From NCBI GenBank assembly GCA_029204225.1, contig CM055098.1, forward strand, positions 17,101,775 to 17,165,774: DNA of 64,000 bases. The letters run 5' to 3'. The translations under genes were made by a program, and so were the position numbers. Below, piece after piece: positions 19,100 to 31,409 of the stretch. The notes under the pieces are model-generated. The model ran no database searches, had not been told where the DNA came from, and saw only the letters and a list, made by a program, of their open reading frames with translations. How positions within the stretch are numbered: position 1 is the first letter of the stretch; each line of letters starts with the position of its first letter. This stretch comes from Diphasiastrum complanatum (Eukaryota; Streptophyta; Lycopodiopsida; Lycopodiales; Lycopodiaceae).

Positions 19100-21582
19100 T
19101 ACGTGGGATAGTTACTATCATTCATTCAAGCATGCATTCATGATCAAGCACAAAGAAACGCTATTTACACTATTTCAAACGTCATTCTAACACTAGATTC
19201 TAAGACTAGCATCACCTTAACGCTACTTGCAATAGCAATTAACACTACACAAGCATCAAACTCCCCTTGACACTACTCATAATCACAAAAAAGCAAGGGA
19301 GGTGTCGTGCATCTACACAAAGCTCTCTAACATGGATTAAGGCTACTCAAGAAACATAAAGCAAAACAAGGAAAAACAAATGAAACCAAAAGCATGAGAG
19401 AGAGCCATGTTAGAAGCATGGATGTTCGCAATGAAACTTCGACAGAATGTCCTCCTCTTGATTGAACATAGAAAATGAGTACAAGAGGTGCCTTTTTATG
19501 TTTGAGGTAGGCCCTCACCTCTTAATCCCATTGGTTTAGCCTATGTGGCACACCTCCTACTTCTATTGGTTAGCCTGGGTGGTGCCATGTGAAGTTCTTG
19601 TGATTCCCATGTGACACTGCCACCAAAGTATATGCTTTATTAACTTGACTTTGGCCTCTTCTACTCTATTGAAATTCTAATGGGCCAAATCTTCTCTATC
19701 ATAACTTGATTCAACTATACTATTTACAACAATGTGCTCATTGGGGTGGGCTTATACTCGCAGGAGGCCATCTACCCTCACACTTATTCATGATTTATTA
19801 CATCTTTGATGCGTGGACACCGAAAATTGAATAAAAAATTGTTGCCGTAGGCTTCCACCGCAGATGCCCCGACAGGACGCCCCACCTAGACTGGTGACGC
19901 TCCTACGACACCAGCCTGCGGCTTAGAAACATCCAGGCAGCAAAAGAATGGCCTTTGAGGTGCCTACCAACGAGGCAGGCATTGTGCCTACCAGTGATGC
20001 AGCAGGAGAAGCTCCCAGCACAGGCAGTGTGCCTCTGTAGTTTGTGCAGGCAGCATTGAAGCTGCATGAGGGGAGGGGGAGCAAAGGCTTTCCCTATTGT
20101 TTATTTTGCAGAGATATACTTAAGTTGAAATAATGAGCTACAAATTCATCTGTTTCAGTAAAAGTTTTTGAAAATTGAATTCTGAGCATATTCTTTGTAG
20201 GTTTGATCCACGTCTCTTAGGCTTTCCTTCAGATTGATAGCTGGAGGTCAAACTTATTTAATGTCAGAGGTCTTGTTTGATTAGGTTCTCCATTGTATTG
20301 CCATTAGTATCACCTTAAAAATGTGATGAGCAAGATGTAAGTCCATTTGCGACCACTGATTAGTTCAAAAGATTTGGTTCAATGAACTTTGTGCTAGCTA
20401 GTATTTCAGCATGAGTATAAGTTTAAAAACTTCAGCTTGCCCGATTGTCCTCAGATTTACATGACTTTTTTGTGACTGACTGAAGTTGCTAAGTCAAGAA
20501 AGCTTTCTACTCCTCCACACACTGGTAACTCATAAATTGTCTAAAATTATTCTCAATATTTATGTTGGAGGCAATATCTTTGGATTTAAATTCCTGTGCA
20601 TGTATTGTAAGGTTTTTTCTTGTCGTAAGATGCCTGGCTTTATTTTGTTTTTAAGATCAAGGTGCGATTTATTTCTACAATTATGCAGATTATCCTCATG
20701 TTTGATTTACTATGAGAGCTCATCTGCATGGTTTTGTGCATCATAGTCGTACAACTTAAATTACTATCTCGTCGCCTTGGTGATATTGCAGGCTATATTC
20801 CGAGTTTTGATCTTAAGTCATTAGGATGTTTGTAGCTTGTTGGCCATTTGGACGTCTATTGATAACACTAGATTTAGTTATTATGGCCTGCTTATCTTTT
20901 GGTGGTTGTTTATGGGAAAGTAAGCTCTTAATCATGTCACTTTTGTGTTTTTTTGAATGAAATGAGTTGATTGTACAAACTGAGAAATATATGTTGCAAA
21001 CCTTTAATGGGAATGATCCTAGGGAAAAGCTGATGTTCATTCCTTTGTTTACGTTCTGCTGAATGAATTGGATTATGGAAGGCCTAATTCTGAGTTCATT
21101 TCGGTCTCTTAATATAGCAATTATTCAAGAGCTTGTGTATAGATGATGCATTGAAGTGCCATATGCATGTAAAGGTTTCATAGCCCTTGGGACTCACCTT
21201 CTGAGTTCATCTTCTACAACCGCATTTAACATATTAGTATTAGCAAAAGCCTAATACACCTTCCTTAATCTTACTTGTTTTTTGACATGCATTTGAGATT
21301 TGCATGTGCTTGAGATGACAACTTGCATAAAGGTGCATTGAATATTACACATGACAGGATCTGAAAAAAGTTAGTTAAATTTATCTTGTAGATTACCCAC
21401 CAAACAGTAGGACTCTAGGTTGGATTTCAATGTATCTAACTACCTTACTAGTCTTGCATATTTTTTCATAAGCTCTTTTACATTTGAGAAGTTTTCTTTC
21501 TTTTATGCCTCTTATCCTGTCTAGAGAGCTTATTAAGCTGCTCTAATTATACAGTCTTCTTTGCATATTCATGTTCTTTCAG
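19100..21582. other. LPXB intron stretch without recognisable genes
   Basis: AT-rich intronic DNA leading to the acceptor of LPXB exon c. A GC-richer island at 19810-20080 has no open frame I recognise. Confidence 0.55.
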
Positions 21583-21809
21583 GCGAGTGATGCAGGGCTA
21601 TGCACTTCAGGAACTGCAGTTTTACAACTGCAGATGGCTCGCTTACCATGTGTTGTTGCATATCGAGCTCACCCTGTGACTGAATGGATAATCAAACACA
21701 AGACCAAACTCAGATATATGTCCTTACCAAATATTCTGCTTGATTCACTGGTTATACCTGAAGCTCTTTTCTCGGCATGCACACCAGAACAACTAACACA
21801 TGTATTAAG
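21583..21809 (+). CDS. LPXB: LPXB exon c: SGTA motif region
   Basis: Begins after TTCTTTCAG with ASDAGLCTSGTAVLQLQMAR, then PCVVAYRAHPVTEWII and YMSLPNILLD. These match the conserved LpxB segment with SGTA (sugar-nucleotide binding) and Y-V/M-SLPN. It joins exon b in phase 0 as YDAFS|ASDAG. It ends THVLR with the Arg codon split AG|G, donor GTGTGC. It is intact and placed 14.4 kb from exon b. Confidence 0.9.
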
Positions 21810-23220
21810 GTGTGCTCTTTGTTTAACCTATCTTTCTGCTTTGCATTTTAATAGACTATAATTGTCAGGTCTATCCTGTTATTGGATATGGTCTGTGATC
21901 CCAGACAAAGCCATTGATTATGGGACATTGGACCCTTGCTCCTGGGGTGTGTACGTTACAGCTTGAGGGTGGCTCTTTGGTCTGTAGTGAAAGAGTTTTT
22001 GAGAACCCTTTTTCTGCTTGATGTCTTGTGTTCTTGTGTTCCCGTGGTCGTAGGAATGTGGGAAGAATGAAGAGATTAACTGACAGAAATGGTGGATGCA
22101 AGTATCTGAAAAGTTTTACTAGAAATCTAGCCTAGAGGTTGTCCATGTATGGATTTACTTCCAGATCAGGTACTGTAGAAGAAAGAGGTTATGGAGGAAT
22201 GCTCAAGAAAATGAAAGCCATTTTTTCGGAAAGTTTTAGGAAATTTAACAGATTTACAGATGCTTGATGTTTTTCATGGGGAAAAATAGGGTCGTGCAAT
22301 GCTCCTGCTCTTACCAGATGTAATATGAATTGTGTAATCTACTTGGGATTTTGAGGGGTGGTGACTTATTCAAAAGGACATAGCTGCATGCTTGAAGAAT
22401 CATTGCTATTGCAATGCTACTGGCATTGAGCCTCGAGGGGTGATTGGAATTATTCTTGAACATACGTGATCAAACTCTGCCTATTATATAATCTGTACAT
22501 TTTTTCCTAGAGTCCTCATATATGGGCCAATCGATTGCATCTATAGGGATAGGCATATAATTACTGCTTGTTTAGTTCTATAGGCACATAATAATTGCTT
22601 GTTAAGTGGTCTCTGTCCTGGCCAATGGCTAGGGACTCCTTAATCCCAATTCTTGATCCCTTGCACTTGGAGCAGGACTACTTACAAGTTACAACCTACT
22701 ACCCAAATCTCAATGCTAAATTCTGAGTTTTGTTTACAATTTGCAACTTTCAAAGTTTAAACGAGTCAAGGACATCTGAAATTTTACCTAACTTCGAAAG
22801 AAAATATTGCAACACAATCACATATCAATTTAAAATGAGCAATGAGCCATGCCCATGACTTGTAGTAAATTGTTACCAGTATGAAGGCTGGACTGCTCAG
22901 AACCCCCCTCATCCTCATCAAACTCATCCTCCTCCACATACTCCTCATTCAAACATACATCAGACGACTAGTCTCTAGAAGCTCAAGTGCTCCGAACTTT
23001 TTCTACTTGCCTTCTTTGCGTCGTGCTGGAGTAGTAGATCCTTTACAATGCACACAACAGTGAGCACAACACAAGGAAAGGAATCAAATCTCAAGATTGG
23101 CTAGAAGCTAGAACTCCCGAACTTCCACAACTGAACTTCAAGAATCAAGACCTTAAAAGAAGCCAAGTTCCAAGTTCCAACAAATCACGACGCATTATAC
23201 AGTTGGAATTAGGAAATTGT
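21810..23220. other. LPXB intron stretch without recognisable genes
   Basis: Start of the second giant intron. No frame or terminal repeat recognised. Confidence 0.5.
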
Positions 23221-23264
23221 AATTGACCTGCAGTCAATGAAGGGTCCTTGTGAAGTAAAGTTGC

Positions 23265-23435
23265 ACGAATTGCCGATTTGAAGGCAAAGAATCGGCGATT
23301 CTGAACCGAATCGGAAGCCGATTCAAAAATCACTGATTTGAACGGCCGATTCAAAAATCGCTGATTTGAAGGCAAATAATTGGTGATTCTGAACTGAATC
23401 AGAATTGGCCGATTCGAATTGGCTGACAGCGAGGG
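23265..23435. repeat. Short inverted and direct copies of GCCGATTC / GAATCGGC
   Basis: Words such as GCCGATTC, AATCGGCG, AATCGGAAGC and AAAATCGCTGATTTGAAGGC recur in both orientations, about a dozen times in 170 bases. Subterminal arrays of short motifs are typical of hAT transposons, and a hAT relic lies 1.5 kb downstream. The link is inference. Confidence 0.5.
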
Positions 23436-23629
23436 CTTGATTCAAGGTTCATTCCATGAGATGCCTGAGTGAGAAACGTGCCTTTGTTCTTGAGGAAGTT
23501 GGAGAGTGTGGATTTAGGAGAGAGAATCATGATTGATAGGGGAGAGAGAATGCACGAATGTGCATTGTGGATTTAGGGAGAGAGTGTGAATGATGAGAGA
23601 TAGTTTAGGGAGCGAAGTTTGAAATTTGA

Positions 23630-23910
23630 AGAAGGTGAAAAAATGTTAGAAGTTCTTACAACTTAGTAGTGAGCTTAGTGGAGTGGAGAGAGGAGTGAGT
23701 GGGTGAAAAAAGATGGACAATTAGTTTATAGCTAGAGTTTACTAGTAGTTAGTGTTAGAAATTTTGGAACTTTGAAGTTAGAATCTAGTTAGAGGTTAGA
23801 AGTTAGGGGTAGATTATAGACATAGTCTAGAGAGAGCAAGGGGTCATAAATGGGATAGTAAAAGTAAGAGTCTAGGTTAGAGCTTTGGACTTAGAACTTA
23901 GGTTTTAAAC
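23630..23910. repeat. Purine-rich degenerate repeat (GTTAGAAGTTAG / GAGAGAG words)
   Basis: Strongly purine-biased strand with repeated TTAGAAG, TAGAGTT and GGAGAGA words. No coding frame. It may be part of a decayed element end. Confidence 0.4.
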
Positions 23911-24961
23911 TTTAGGGTACACAAAATTGGGATTTGGGCGACGGGATCATGGTGAAGGCAGGAGATCCCGCTTGGGAACATGTGAAGATTGCTGTGTAGG
24001 ATAGGGCAGCGCATGAACAAAGAGGTGGACTTGCAGGTATAGCAATGTCACCTATACAGGCAGTCCTTTGCAGATTTGAGCAGACCTCTTGGGAGTACGT
24101 GGCTATGACATATCTGCTTGCACACAGGCGCCATTGGATTGGTGAGACCTGACGGTGCTGCAGCAGCTGCGGTGGATCTGGATCCACACCCCATGCTGCA
24201 TACAGGTGAAGTTTGAATGTTTGCTTGTAACTTTTACTTTAGCTTTCATTGCAAGTTGTTACAACATGTAAAGTTGATAATTGATTGCTCATTAAACATT
24301 TGCCTTTGGATATTGGCACTTTGCAGATTGCCATTATGCATGTAATTTGTGAATCCTGAATCTTGATTCCTGATTTGTAAACACTTAAACATGATGTCCA
24401 TGCAATATTGTGATTCGTGAACCGGATCTTCAAAGCGGCTTCCCACATCACAAGCTTCAAAGGCTAAAGCCTATCTCACATGGCATGCCCTCTTCTTTAG
24501 CTCATCGCCCACCATGGGATGTTGAGGGTGAGGAGAGACCAGAGGATGCAGGTGCAGGACATGCTGCTGGTGCACCATCGAGTTCGAGGGCCAGGCTTAG
24601 GGTACGTGTCCATCTCGTCTTAGATGCAGAAACTTTTACGTATCATCATATAGGCAGGAGAACACGGACCTTGCACACATTACTATCAGGGGGCCCTTCT
24701 ATACATGTGACCTCCCCTTCCACTTAGCACAGACACCTGCATGGGAAGAGTGATGGTAGTTGTTTCCAGGATCAGTTCAAAGTCGAGAGGGCCTAACATG
24801 TAGCAGTTGAGGACTAGAGAGTTGCTCCAAGAGAGAGATGAAGTGAGCAGAGAGCTTGAGCCCATCAAGTGAGTCATGATTGTTGCAATGTTGAAGTTGG
24901 CTCGTATAATGTATTTGTAAATTGTTTTCTTGTTTTCAATTCCTTCTAAAATTCTTCAATC

Positions 24962-26253
24962 ATGAATCACGATTCAAATTTCACACAAAAAAACTGTAGG
25001 AAGTCGTGGAGTAAGTATGGGTGCTCCATCATCTCTGATGGATGGAATGATGCAAGAAAGCAACACGTCATCAATGTATTGGTCTCTTCTTGCATGGGCA
25101 CTAAGCTCCTCCGTGCCATCAACACCTCTGATGCAAGTAAGATATCTTTCTAAAATCTTAAATCTCTAATATGCAGCATGCACCATTGCACTGGTGATTG
25201 GAGTCTTTGTGAATTTGAATCTTGATGCTTGTTGAAATTTGTGATTTGTAAATGAGGCTCGAGCTACATGTTACAAGTTACAACTTAGGACTTCCGACTT
25301 GACTTACAACTTGGCAAAAATGTCCCTTTCAAGCACTGTGATCACGGATGAGATGTTTGGCCATATTAGAGAGGCCATTGAGGAGGTGGGCTACATAATG
25401 TTGTGCAGGTAATTTAAATTGCTTGTCAACATTAAGACTCAATGCTGAATGTGGTGGACCGTGGTCATTGTTTGAGCTTTGAACTTTGAACTATTATCAA
25501 TCGATTATTGAAATTTGATTCAAGAGTCAACTTTCAAGTTTAAACATTGATGGATCATTGATTATATAGATCATCGCTGAAAATGCCGCAAATTATGTGG
25601 CCATGGGAAGGCTCGTTAACAAGACCTTCCATATCTTTTGGATGCCTTGTGCTGCACATTCCTTAGACATCCTTATTGCGGATATTGCTAAATTACTTTG
25701 TGTCAAGGAGATTGTGGGAGTAGCATGATTCTTGGTGAGGTTTATCACCAAGTGTCCCAAGGTCCTTTCCATGTATAGATCCTTTTCGACCTTGGATGTT
25801 GTAAAACCTACCGTCATCAGGTTGTTTCCAAATTCCAGTTCCTTTTAAAAAAAGGTTTGTACATATAGTACATACTACATTGTAAGTTTTAAATTGCTTG
25901 CGTGACATTGAAACTTGAGTCTTGACTCTTGTCCTATGATCTACTGTACACTAAGCACTTAACTGGTCATTGATTGTACGGGTTTGCAAAAATGTTCCTC
26001 TCTTTGGAGTGCCTCTTGAAGGTGCATAGCAACTTGAGGTAGATGGTGGTTTCAATCCACTGGCAAGAGTGGGGGCCATCACAAGAGCCCAAGTCATGAA
26101 AGTTCGAGACTAACATGCTATCATCGTCATTTTGGGAGGAGGCACATGCTATTGTCACTAGGCTGCAACCTATTTACATGGTCTTGCACCTCACGAATAG
26201 AGAAAGCTCCACTTTGGGCTTTCTTTATGAGTTCATGGATAGACTGGGGGAGT
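24962..26253 (+). pseudogene. hAT-superfamily transposase relic (DUF659 type)
   Basis: Plus-strand pieces fall in family order. KSWSKYGCSIISDGWNDARK and LLRAINTSDAS match the DUF659 opening (W-x-x-x-G-C-x-I-x-x-D-G-W). ENAANYVAMGRLVNKTFHIF and WMPCAAHSLDILIADIAKL match the D-N-A-A-N-Y / C-A-A-H core. GFAKMFLSLECLLKVHSNLR and FWEEAHAIVTRLQPIYMVLH match the downstream RNase-H-like part, ending FLYEFMDRLGE plus a stop. Pieces are spaced by non-coding DNA and interrupted by stops. Some gaps may be introns, but no intact transposase remains. The C-terminal dimerisation domain is not visible. Confidence 0.8.
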
Positions 26254-26959
26254 AGCTGAGCATTTGCACATAACTCAGTTCAGACAAGCGCATTTAAAAA
26301 CTCTAAATTCTGGATGCAATTCTTATTTTGCATGCCAATGCTCAAAACTATTAGACTATTTTCATACATGGTGTTCACTGTCGAAGCCTTGACTTTGGCC
26401 TCAAAAATCACAATTTGGAGGGAATGAAATGTCTATGGCGAGATACAGGACAGTGGTTCCATTAGCCTTTGCACGCACGCTTTAAGACCTTGGAAGAGGT
26501 AGTTGCTACGACTCTCAACTACGAAGGCAATGTCAGAAGCAAGCCTGATTGTGGAGTGCCTTTTATGCAACAGAAGAAGGGGTCGCGGAAGGTTGGCCAG
26601 CCGAGCCATAGAAATCTCCTGTAGGGACACCCTATCTAAATGCAGCAAGTTTTGAAGCATAAGCCAACACTTTCTATGCCAAAACGCTCCTAGAGTAAAT
26701 CTCTTCTCACAGCGGAACAAAAAGAAAAGGCCAAGAAAGGAATGTGTTTTTTTGTCTTGGCAAACGTTCAAAGATTGTCCTTGGTGCACGGGCAAAAAAC
26801 TCCTTACTTTACAGATGTGGGCAAGGATGAGGATATGTTGGATAATTTATTGTAGAGCAATGATGAGGACACAAAGCATGTCATGACCATTTCGGTGCGG
26901 AAAATTATTCTAGATGCACCAGTTTGTTTCCTTTCCACCAAGGCACGAGACGAGTATCA
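26254..26959. other. No gene recognised
   Basis: Intronic sequence between the hAT relic and gypsy scraps. Open frames on either strand have no similarity I recognise. Confidence 0.4.
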
Positions 26960-27345
26960 GTTGTCCGGATAGTGAGTTGATACGGATGAGGGGGAAGCTG
27001 GAAGGTCGAGATGTTTTTGTACTATTCGACACTAGCTCCTCACATAATATTGTCAACTCGTGTGGTGAAGAGGCTTAACTTGGCTATTGTGCCTTCTCAT
27101 TACCTGTATACAGTTGAGATGCCAGATGTTAAGGGCACAGAGGTATGGAATCGATGAGTCTCTCAGGCGCTGCTAACTATTCATACTTATTCTAAGAAGT
27201 TTGACTTCAAGATTGCGAAGTCAGCCAAGTTTGATGATGTACTAGGAAAGCGGTGGCATGCGAGTAAGCAACCCACTATAGATTCCCTTTCGCATGAGTA
27301 TGTTTTCAAGCATGAGGGTTTGTCTCATGTCCTACAGGGGAGAGG
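26960..27345 (+). pseudogene. Gypsy protease (retropepsin) fragment
   Basis: Reads MRGKLEGRDVFVLFDTSSSH, the retropepsin active-site region with D-T-S in place of the usual D-T-G/S-A. After a frameshift it continues to AKFDDVLGKRWHASKQPTID, the second conserved block (F-D-V-I-L-G-x-x-W). Decayed. Confidence 0.65.
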
Positions 27346-27539
27346 CCATTTGTATACAAATAAAGAAGATGGACTTGTAGGATGTGTGGTTGTGTTATTT
27401 GGTAAAGGTGAATGTTGATTCCAGTTTTATGGTTTACCGATAAACCCACAAGTTAATAATTCAGAAGCAACTTCATCTTATTTAACTTCTTCTGTAAATT
27501 ATGCTTTAGCTCAACAGCTCAAAGGTGATCCAGCAAGTC

Positions 27540-27690
27540 AACTGGAAAGATCCATCCGAGCTGAGTTTAAACATTTGTTGATTGATAGCATGCCAGTGGG
27601 GTTGCCACTAGGCGGAACGTGGAGCATCATATTGGGAAGTCCAACTACAAAATCCATAGATATGCTTTCCCATCATTTTTGAGGGATATC
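27540..27690 (+). pseudogene. Possible gypsy RT N-terminal scrap
   Basis: SMPVGLPLGGTWSIILGSPT resembles the segment just before gypsy RT (D-x-x-P-x-G-L-P-P-x-R-x-x-x-H-x-I-x-L). Short and uncertain, but it follows the protease fragment in the expected order. Confidence 0.4.
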
Positions 27691-27741
27691 TAAGGGCTGT
27701 AACAACGCTCTAGCCTCTAAGCGTTCCGCTTTGGCTAGCTG

Positions 27742-27950
27742 TCAAGGTTTATATTTAACCACATAAGACTCGACAAATGGTTTGAGTTTTGGCCAATAAA
27801 ACTCTCTTATGACCAAGTCCAAAGTCTTGTGTATACCTAGATGATCTGCACATGGTACATCATGACATTCATAAAGAATTCTCTTCTTTAACTCATCATC
27901 TGCTGGTACACAAACTTTCCCATTGTAAACCACCTAGAATGGAAAACTGT
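27742..27950 (-). pseudogene. Gypsy integrase zinc-binding domain fragment
   Basis: The minus strand reads ILYECHDVPCADHLGIHKTL, then FYWPKLKPFVESYVVKYKP, matching the gypsy integrase HHCC domain (H-x-x-x-x-x-H-x-G-x-x-K-T, Y-W-P-x-M). The two cysteines of C-x-x-C are lost where the frame ends. Its orientation is opposite to the protease fragment, so it comes from a different copy. Confidence 0.72.
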
Positions 27951-28084
27951 TCCATTATCTTCTTATCTTTCTTAGGAACCTGAGATCCCTATGAGTTGAT
28001 CTCTATTCCGCTCTCATTTTTCCCAGTCTCAACCATTTTTCAAATGCGACCAAAATGAGAAACTATTTCCCATTGCACTAGGAA

Positions 28085-29270
28085 AGCAACAAAGGCAGAG
28101 GTTTCTGAAGGAAAAAGCTACTAGGGCCAAGGGCATTCTTGAGGTTCTGCATTCAAATTTGTCCAGTCCCATGCAGACCAGATCAGCAAGGGGGCGTACT
28201 ATTTTATGACCTTCGTAAATGATTTGATTTCTCATGGAAGGTGTGGGTCTATTTTCTGAGACAAAAATCTGAAGTGTTCAAATACTTCAAACAGTGGAAA
28301 GCTTTGGTGGAGAATCACATAGGAAAGAAGCTAAAGACTCTCAGGTCAGATGCAGGTCGTGAATATACTGCTGATGAGTTCAAAGACCTTTTCCAGGCAT
28401 ATGGGATAAAGAGACAATTTGCCGCTCCACATACATCGTAGCAGGACGGCGTGGCTGAGCTGAAGAACAAGTCTATAGTTTAGTGTGCCAGGAGCATGCT
28501 CATGGCAAAGGGGTTGCCAAATTCCTTTTGGGCAGAAGCAGTAGCAACTGCTGTTTTTCTATTGAATAGAAGCCCAACCAAAGCGGTTGAAGGAATCATG
28601 CTTGAAGAAGCGTATAGTGGCAACAAGCCCAAGGTGGGCAGCTTTCGAGTATTTGGGTGCATAGCGTACGCACATATACCGAAGGACTTGTGGAAAAAGC
28701 TTGATGCAAAATCCGTGAAGTGTATCTTCTTTGGGTATAGCGAACGTGAGAAAGCCTATGTGTTGTATGATTTCGAGAATAGGAAGATTCTAAGTCTAGA
28801 CGTCATCTTTGGCGAAGAGCATTCACCCAAGATACAGGAGTGGGTGGGAGGAAGATGGAACTATTGAGTTCCTACCCTTGATAGTCTAGAGCCTTGTGAG
28901 CCTCGAGCAAGTGCAACAACAGGAGCCCTAACATGCTAGTTCAAGACCTCGATTTGGCCAAGTTCCAGTGGGCAAAATTGGAGAGAAGTGGAAGACTAAG
29001 ATAGTACCGTGGGATACGTGGTCAACATCCACATCGCCTACCACTAGGAAGAAGCTACCTAGCTGGTATTGGGAAACAATCAAAGAGGGAAACATGATGG
29101 AAGAAGGAGAGAGTAGCGAACAGGGTTCTAGAAGATCTCTTAGGTCTCATGAGAGACAAGAGACTAACTTTGCCCTTATGTCCGCAATTTTGGATGTAGA
29201 TGAGCTGCAGTTCTTTCATGAAGCTGTGAAGGAAAAGGTATGGCAACAAGCCATGCAGGAGGAGTATAGT
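28085..29270 (+). pseudogene. Copia-2, first part: integrase and pol linker
   Basis: Reads KATRAKGILEVLHSN, then after a frameshift VWVYFLRQKSEVFKYFKQWK, TLRSDAGREYTADEFKDLFQ and KRQFAAPHTS. The stop TAG at 28439 stands where Q/P-Q-Q-N-G is usual, before DGVAELKNKSI. It continues through FWAEAVATAVFLLNRSPTKA and GSFRVFGCIAYAHIPKD to the linker that normally precedes RT (EKVWQQAMQEEY). At about 29270 it is cut by Gypsy-2. The continuing RT is at 34790-35115. Confidence 0.85.
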
Positions 29271-29280
29271 GGGTCTATAA

Positions 29281-29440
29281 AGTTATGGACTTGGCTCATT
29301 ACATTCGCCGCATCCATTCTTTTATTGTTATTATGCATAAGTAGGCCTAAGGGCCCTTTTTATTCATATACATTGGCCTTGGGCCCTATTTGGTTATATT
29401 TTTAGGACTTGGTCATATTGATTTGGAGTGGGGGTCCTCC
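29281..29440 (+). repeat. Gypsy-2 5' LTR remnant
   Basis: The first ~160 bases match the start of the 3' LTR at 34416 (TTATGGACTTGGCTCATTAC onward, through TTTGGAGTGGGGGTCCTCCT). The remaining ~215 bases of the LTR are missing; similarity stops sharply at 29440. Confidence 0.85.
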
Positions 29441-29990
29441 TAACTTTCGTCGATATTTTTTCACAGATTGTCATTGTTTTTGCAAATTTGGTAGCTATTG
29501 CCCAGCGCCCTACTACCTCATCATTTTCGACACTTTTTGTCACCGATTTCCAGTCCATTTTTCGATATTGATTGGAGGCTGTCCAGCGCCCTACTACCAT
29601 CTCATTTTCAGCGGTAACCCATCACTTTCATCGATTTTTTGGTCAGATTTTCATTGTTTTTGCAGATTTGGTAGCTATTGCCCAGCGCCCTACTACCTCA
29701 TCATTTTCGACACTTTTCGTCACCGATTTGCTGTCCAATTTTTATATTGATTGGAGGCTGTCCAGCACCCTGCTATCGTCTCATTTTCAGCGGTTCTTTT
29801 CACCGACTTGGTGTCCGTTTCGGCTATTGATTGGAGGCTGATCGGCGCCTTACTTCAGCACCCTTTCCAGCCTATTTTTCAGCATATTGTGGATCTTGGT
29901 AGTTGCTGCCCATCGCCCTATTATCTCACCATTCTCGACGGATTTTTCCATCGACTTGCTGCTCATTTTGCTGATTATTTGTCGGCTGTC
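29441..29990 (+). repeat. Gypsy-2 leader with ~180-bp tandem repeats
   Basis: GTAGCTATTGCCCAGCGCCC begins at 29491 and again at 29671, with the surrounding ~180 bases similar. TATTGATTGGAGGCTG recurs near 29566, 29744 and 29824. The stretch is untranslated and lies between LTR and gag. Confidence 0.75.
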
Positions 29991-30476
29991 TAGCGCCCTC
30001 TTTCAGCACATTTTTCAGCTTATTTGGCGCGAGTTGAGGATTCGGATTGGTGGCTGGTTGGCGCATCTATTCTGTCATATCTTCAGCTTTTACCTCTCTT
30101 TGTTGGCACTACTGATTGGACAACGGATCAGCACCCACCCAGTTATTGCTTGCGCCCATTTGTACTTCCTTTTTGCACCTAATTGCTCTTTTTGTTCACA
30201 TACTGCTCTTTTTCCAGTCCCCTATTTCCCTCTCATATTTGTTATTTTGCTGCCTCACACCCTCCTGCTTCCTTTTTCCATTTTGTTAGAACCCTTCTAC
30301 TTATTGGCCTTGCACATTTGCTGTCCATTATTCTACTTTCTCAGCCTCTTATTTTTTGATTATTATCCATCTTGATTGGCTGTTTTTGTGCAATTTTTGG
30401 TGATTTTGGAAGTTAGACTAAGTTGGGGTGACGAGAAACGTCCTCTCCCTCAGGTTTTGTCTCTTCCTTAGTCCCT

Positions 30477-31317
30477 ATGGCAACTTCTTCACCAGAAAAC
30501 CCACCGCAGAGCTCTTTAGATGATCGTTTTACACCTATTGATCCACGCATGGATCATCTTGAGAGTCGTATTGATCATGTTCTTTCTAGCCTAGAGACCA
30601 GACATTCTTCATCGTCCTGGTAAAGCACCTTTATTTCCTATTTTGAGTACGCCTGCTCCTACTTCATCTTCAGGAGGTGCTTTTGGTAGTACGTTTGGTC
30701 TTCCTTCATATAGTGCTAGTCCTTATGGGTCTCCTTTTGGGTCTTCGGTACCACAACCTGGATTTCCCTACGCACCACCAGGATTTCCTTCTCCTACTTT
30801 TTCAGGTAATCTTGAGCCCCATTTTGCTCGTGATTTTCGTGATCGCATCTAGCTTACTACTTGTTCTGGTTCGTCTGACAGAAATATTTTGGAAAATTGG
30901 TTCTCTAAATTAGAGACCTATTTTCTTATATATCCCAAGACTGAAACTCAGAAAGTGCAGTTGGCCACATTACATTTAGATGGTAGAGCTCAGACTCGGT
31001 GGCATGTTTATCGCTCCGAGCCTACTCGTGAGGGGTTATATATATGGCCCACTTTTCGTCATGATCTTCGTATGGCTATGATTGACCCACAGTGGTTGGT
31101 TCGCCAACGTGATCTGTTTCGTAGCCTTCGCCATACTAGTGATTTGACTGCTTATATTGATCAGTTTATTGAGCTTTCCTACCTTTTTACTGATCTTCAT
31201 CCTACAGAGCTTATTTCACGTTTTATTGCCGGTCTTAGAGACTCCTTACGATATGATGTCTCATCTTTTCGGCCTCTTACTCTCTCAGATGCTATCTCCT
31301 TGGCTACTACCTTGTAG
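30477..31317 (+). pseudogene. Gypsy-2 gag
   Basis: Starts ATG at 30477 (MATSSPENPPQSSLDDRFTP) with a short coiled segment (MDHLESRIDHVLSSLETRHS). After a frameshift there is a Gly/Pro/Ser-rich stretch (GSSVPQPGFPYAPPGFPSP). The retrotransposon gag core follows a stop at 30850 (NWFSKLETYFLIYP, VQLATLHLDGRAQTRWHVYR, DLTAYIDQFIELSYLF, LISRFIAGLRDSLRYDVSSF). It ends in TAG at 31315. No CCHC knuckle is visible. Confidence 0.82.
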
Positions 31318-31409
31318 CATAAGTATCTTGTGTTATCCACTTCTTCTCGTTTTTCTTGCTCTCATTCCACTGCTTCTCCTACTTTGGCTTCCTCCCGGTC
31401 CTCCTACCA

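Noticed and set aside
31157-31409. First ~85 codons of the long Gypsy-2 frame
   Set aside because: They overlap gag in another frame and look like a shadow; similarity to protease begins after about 31410.
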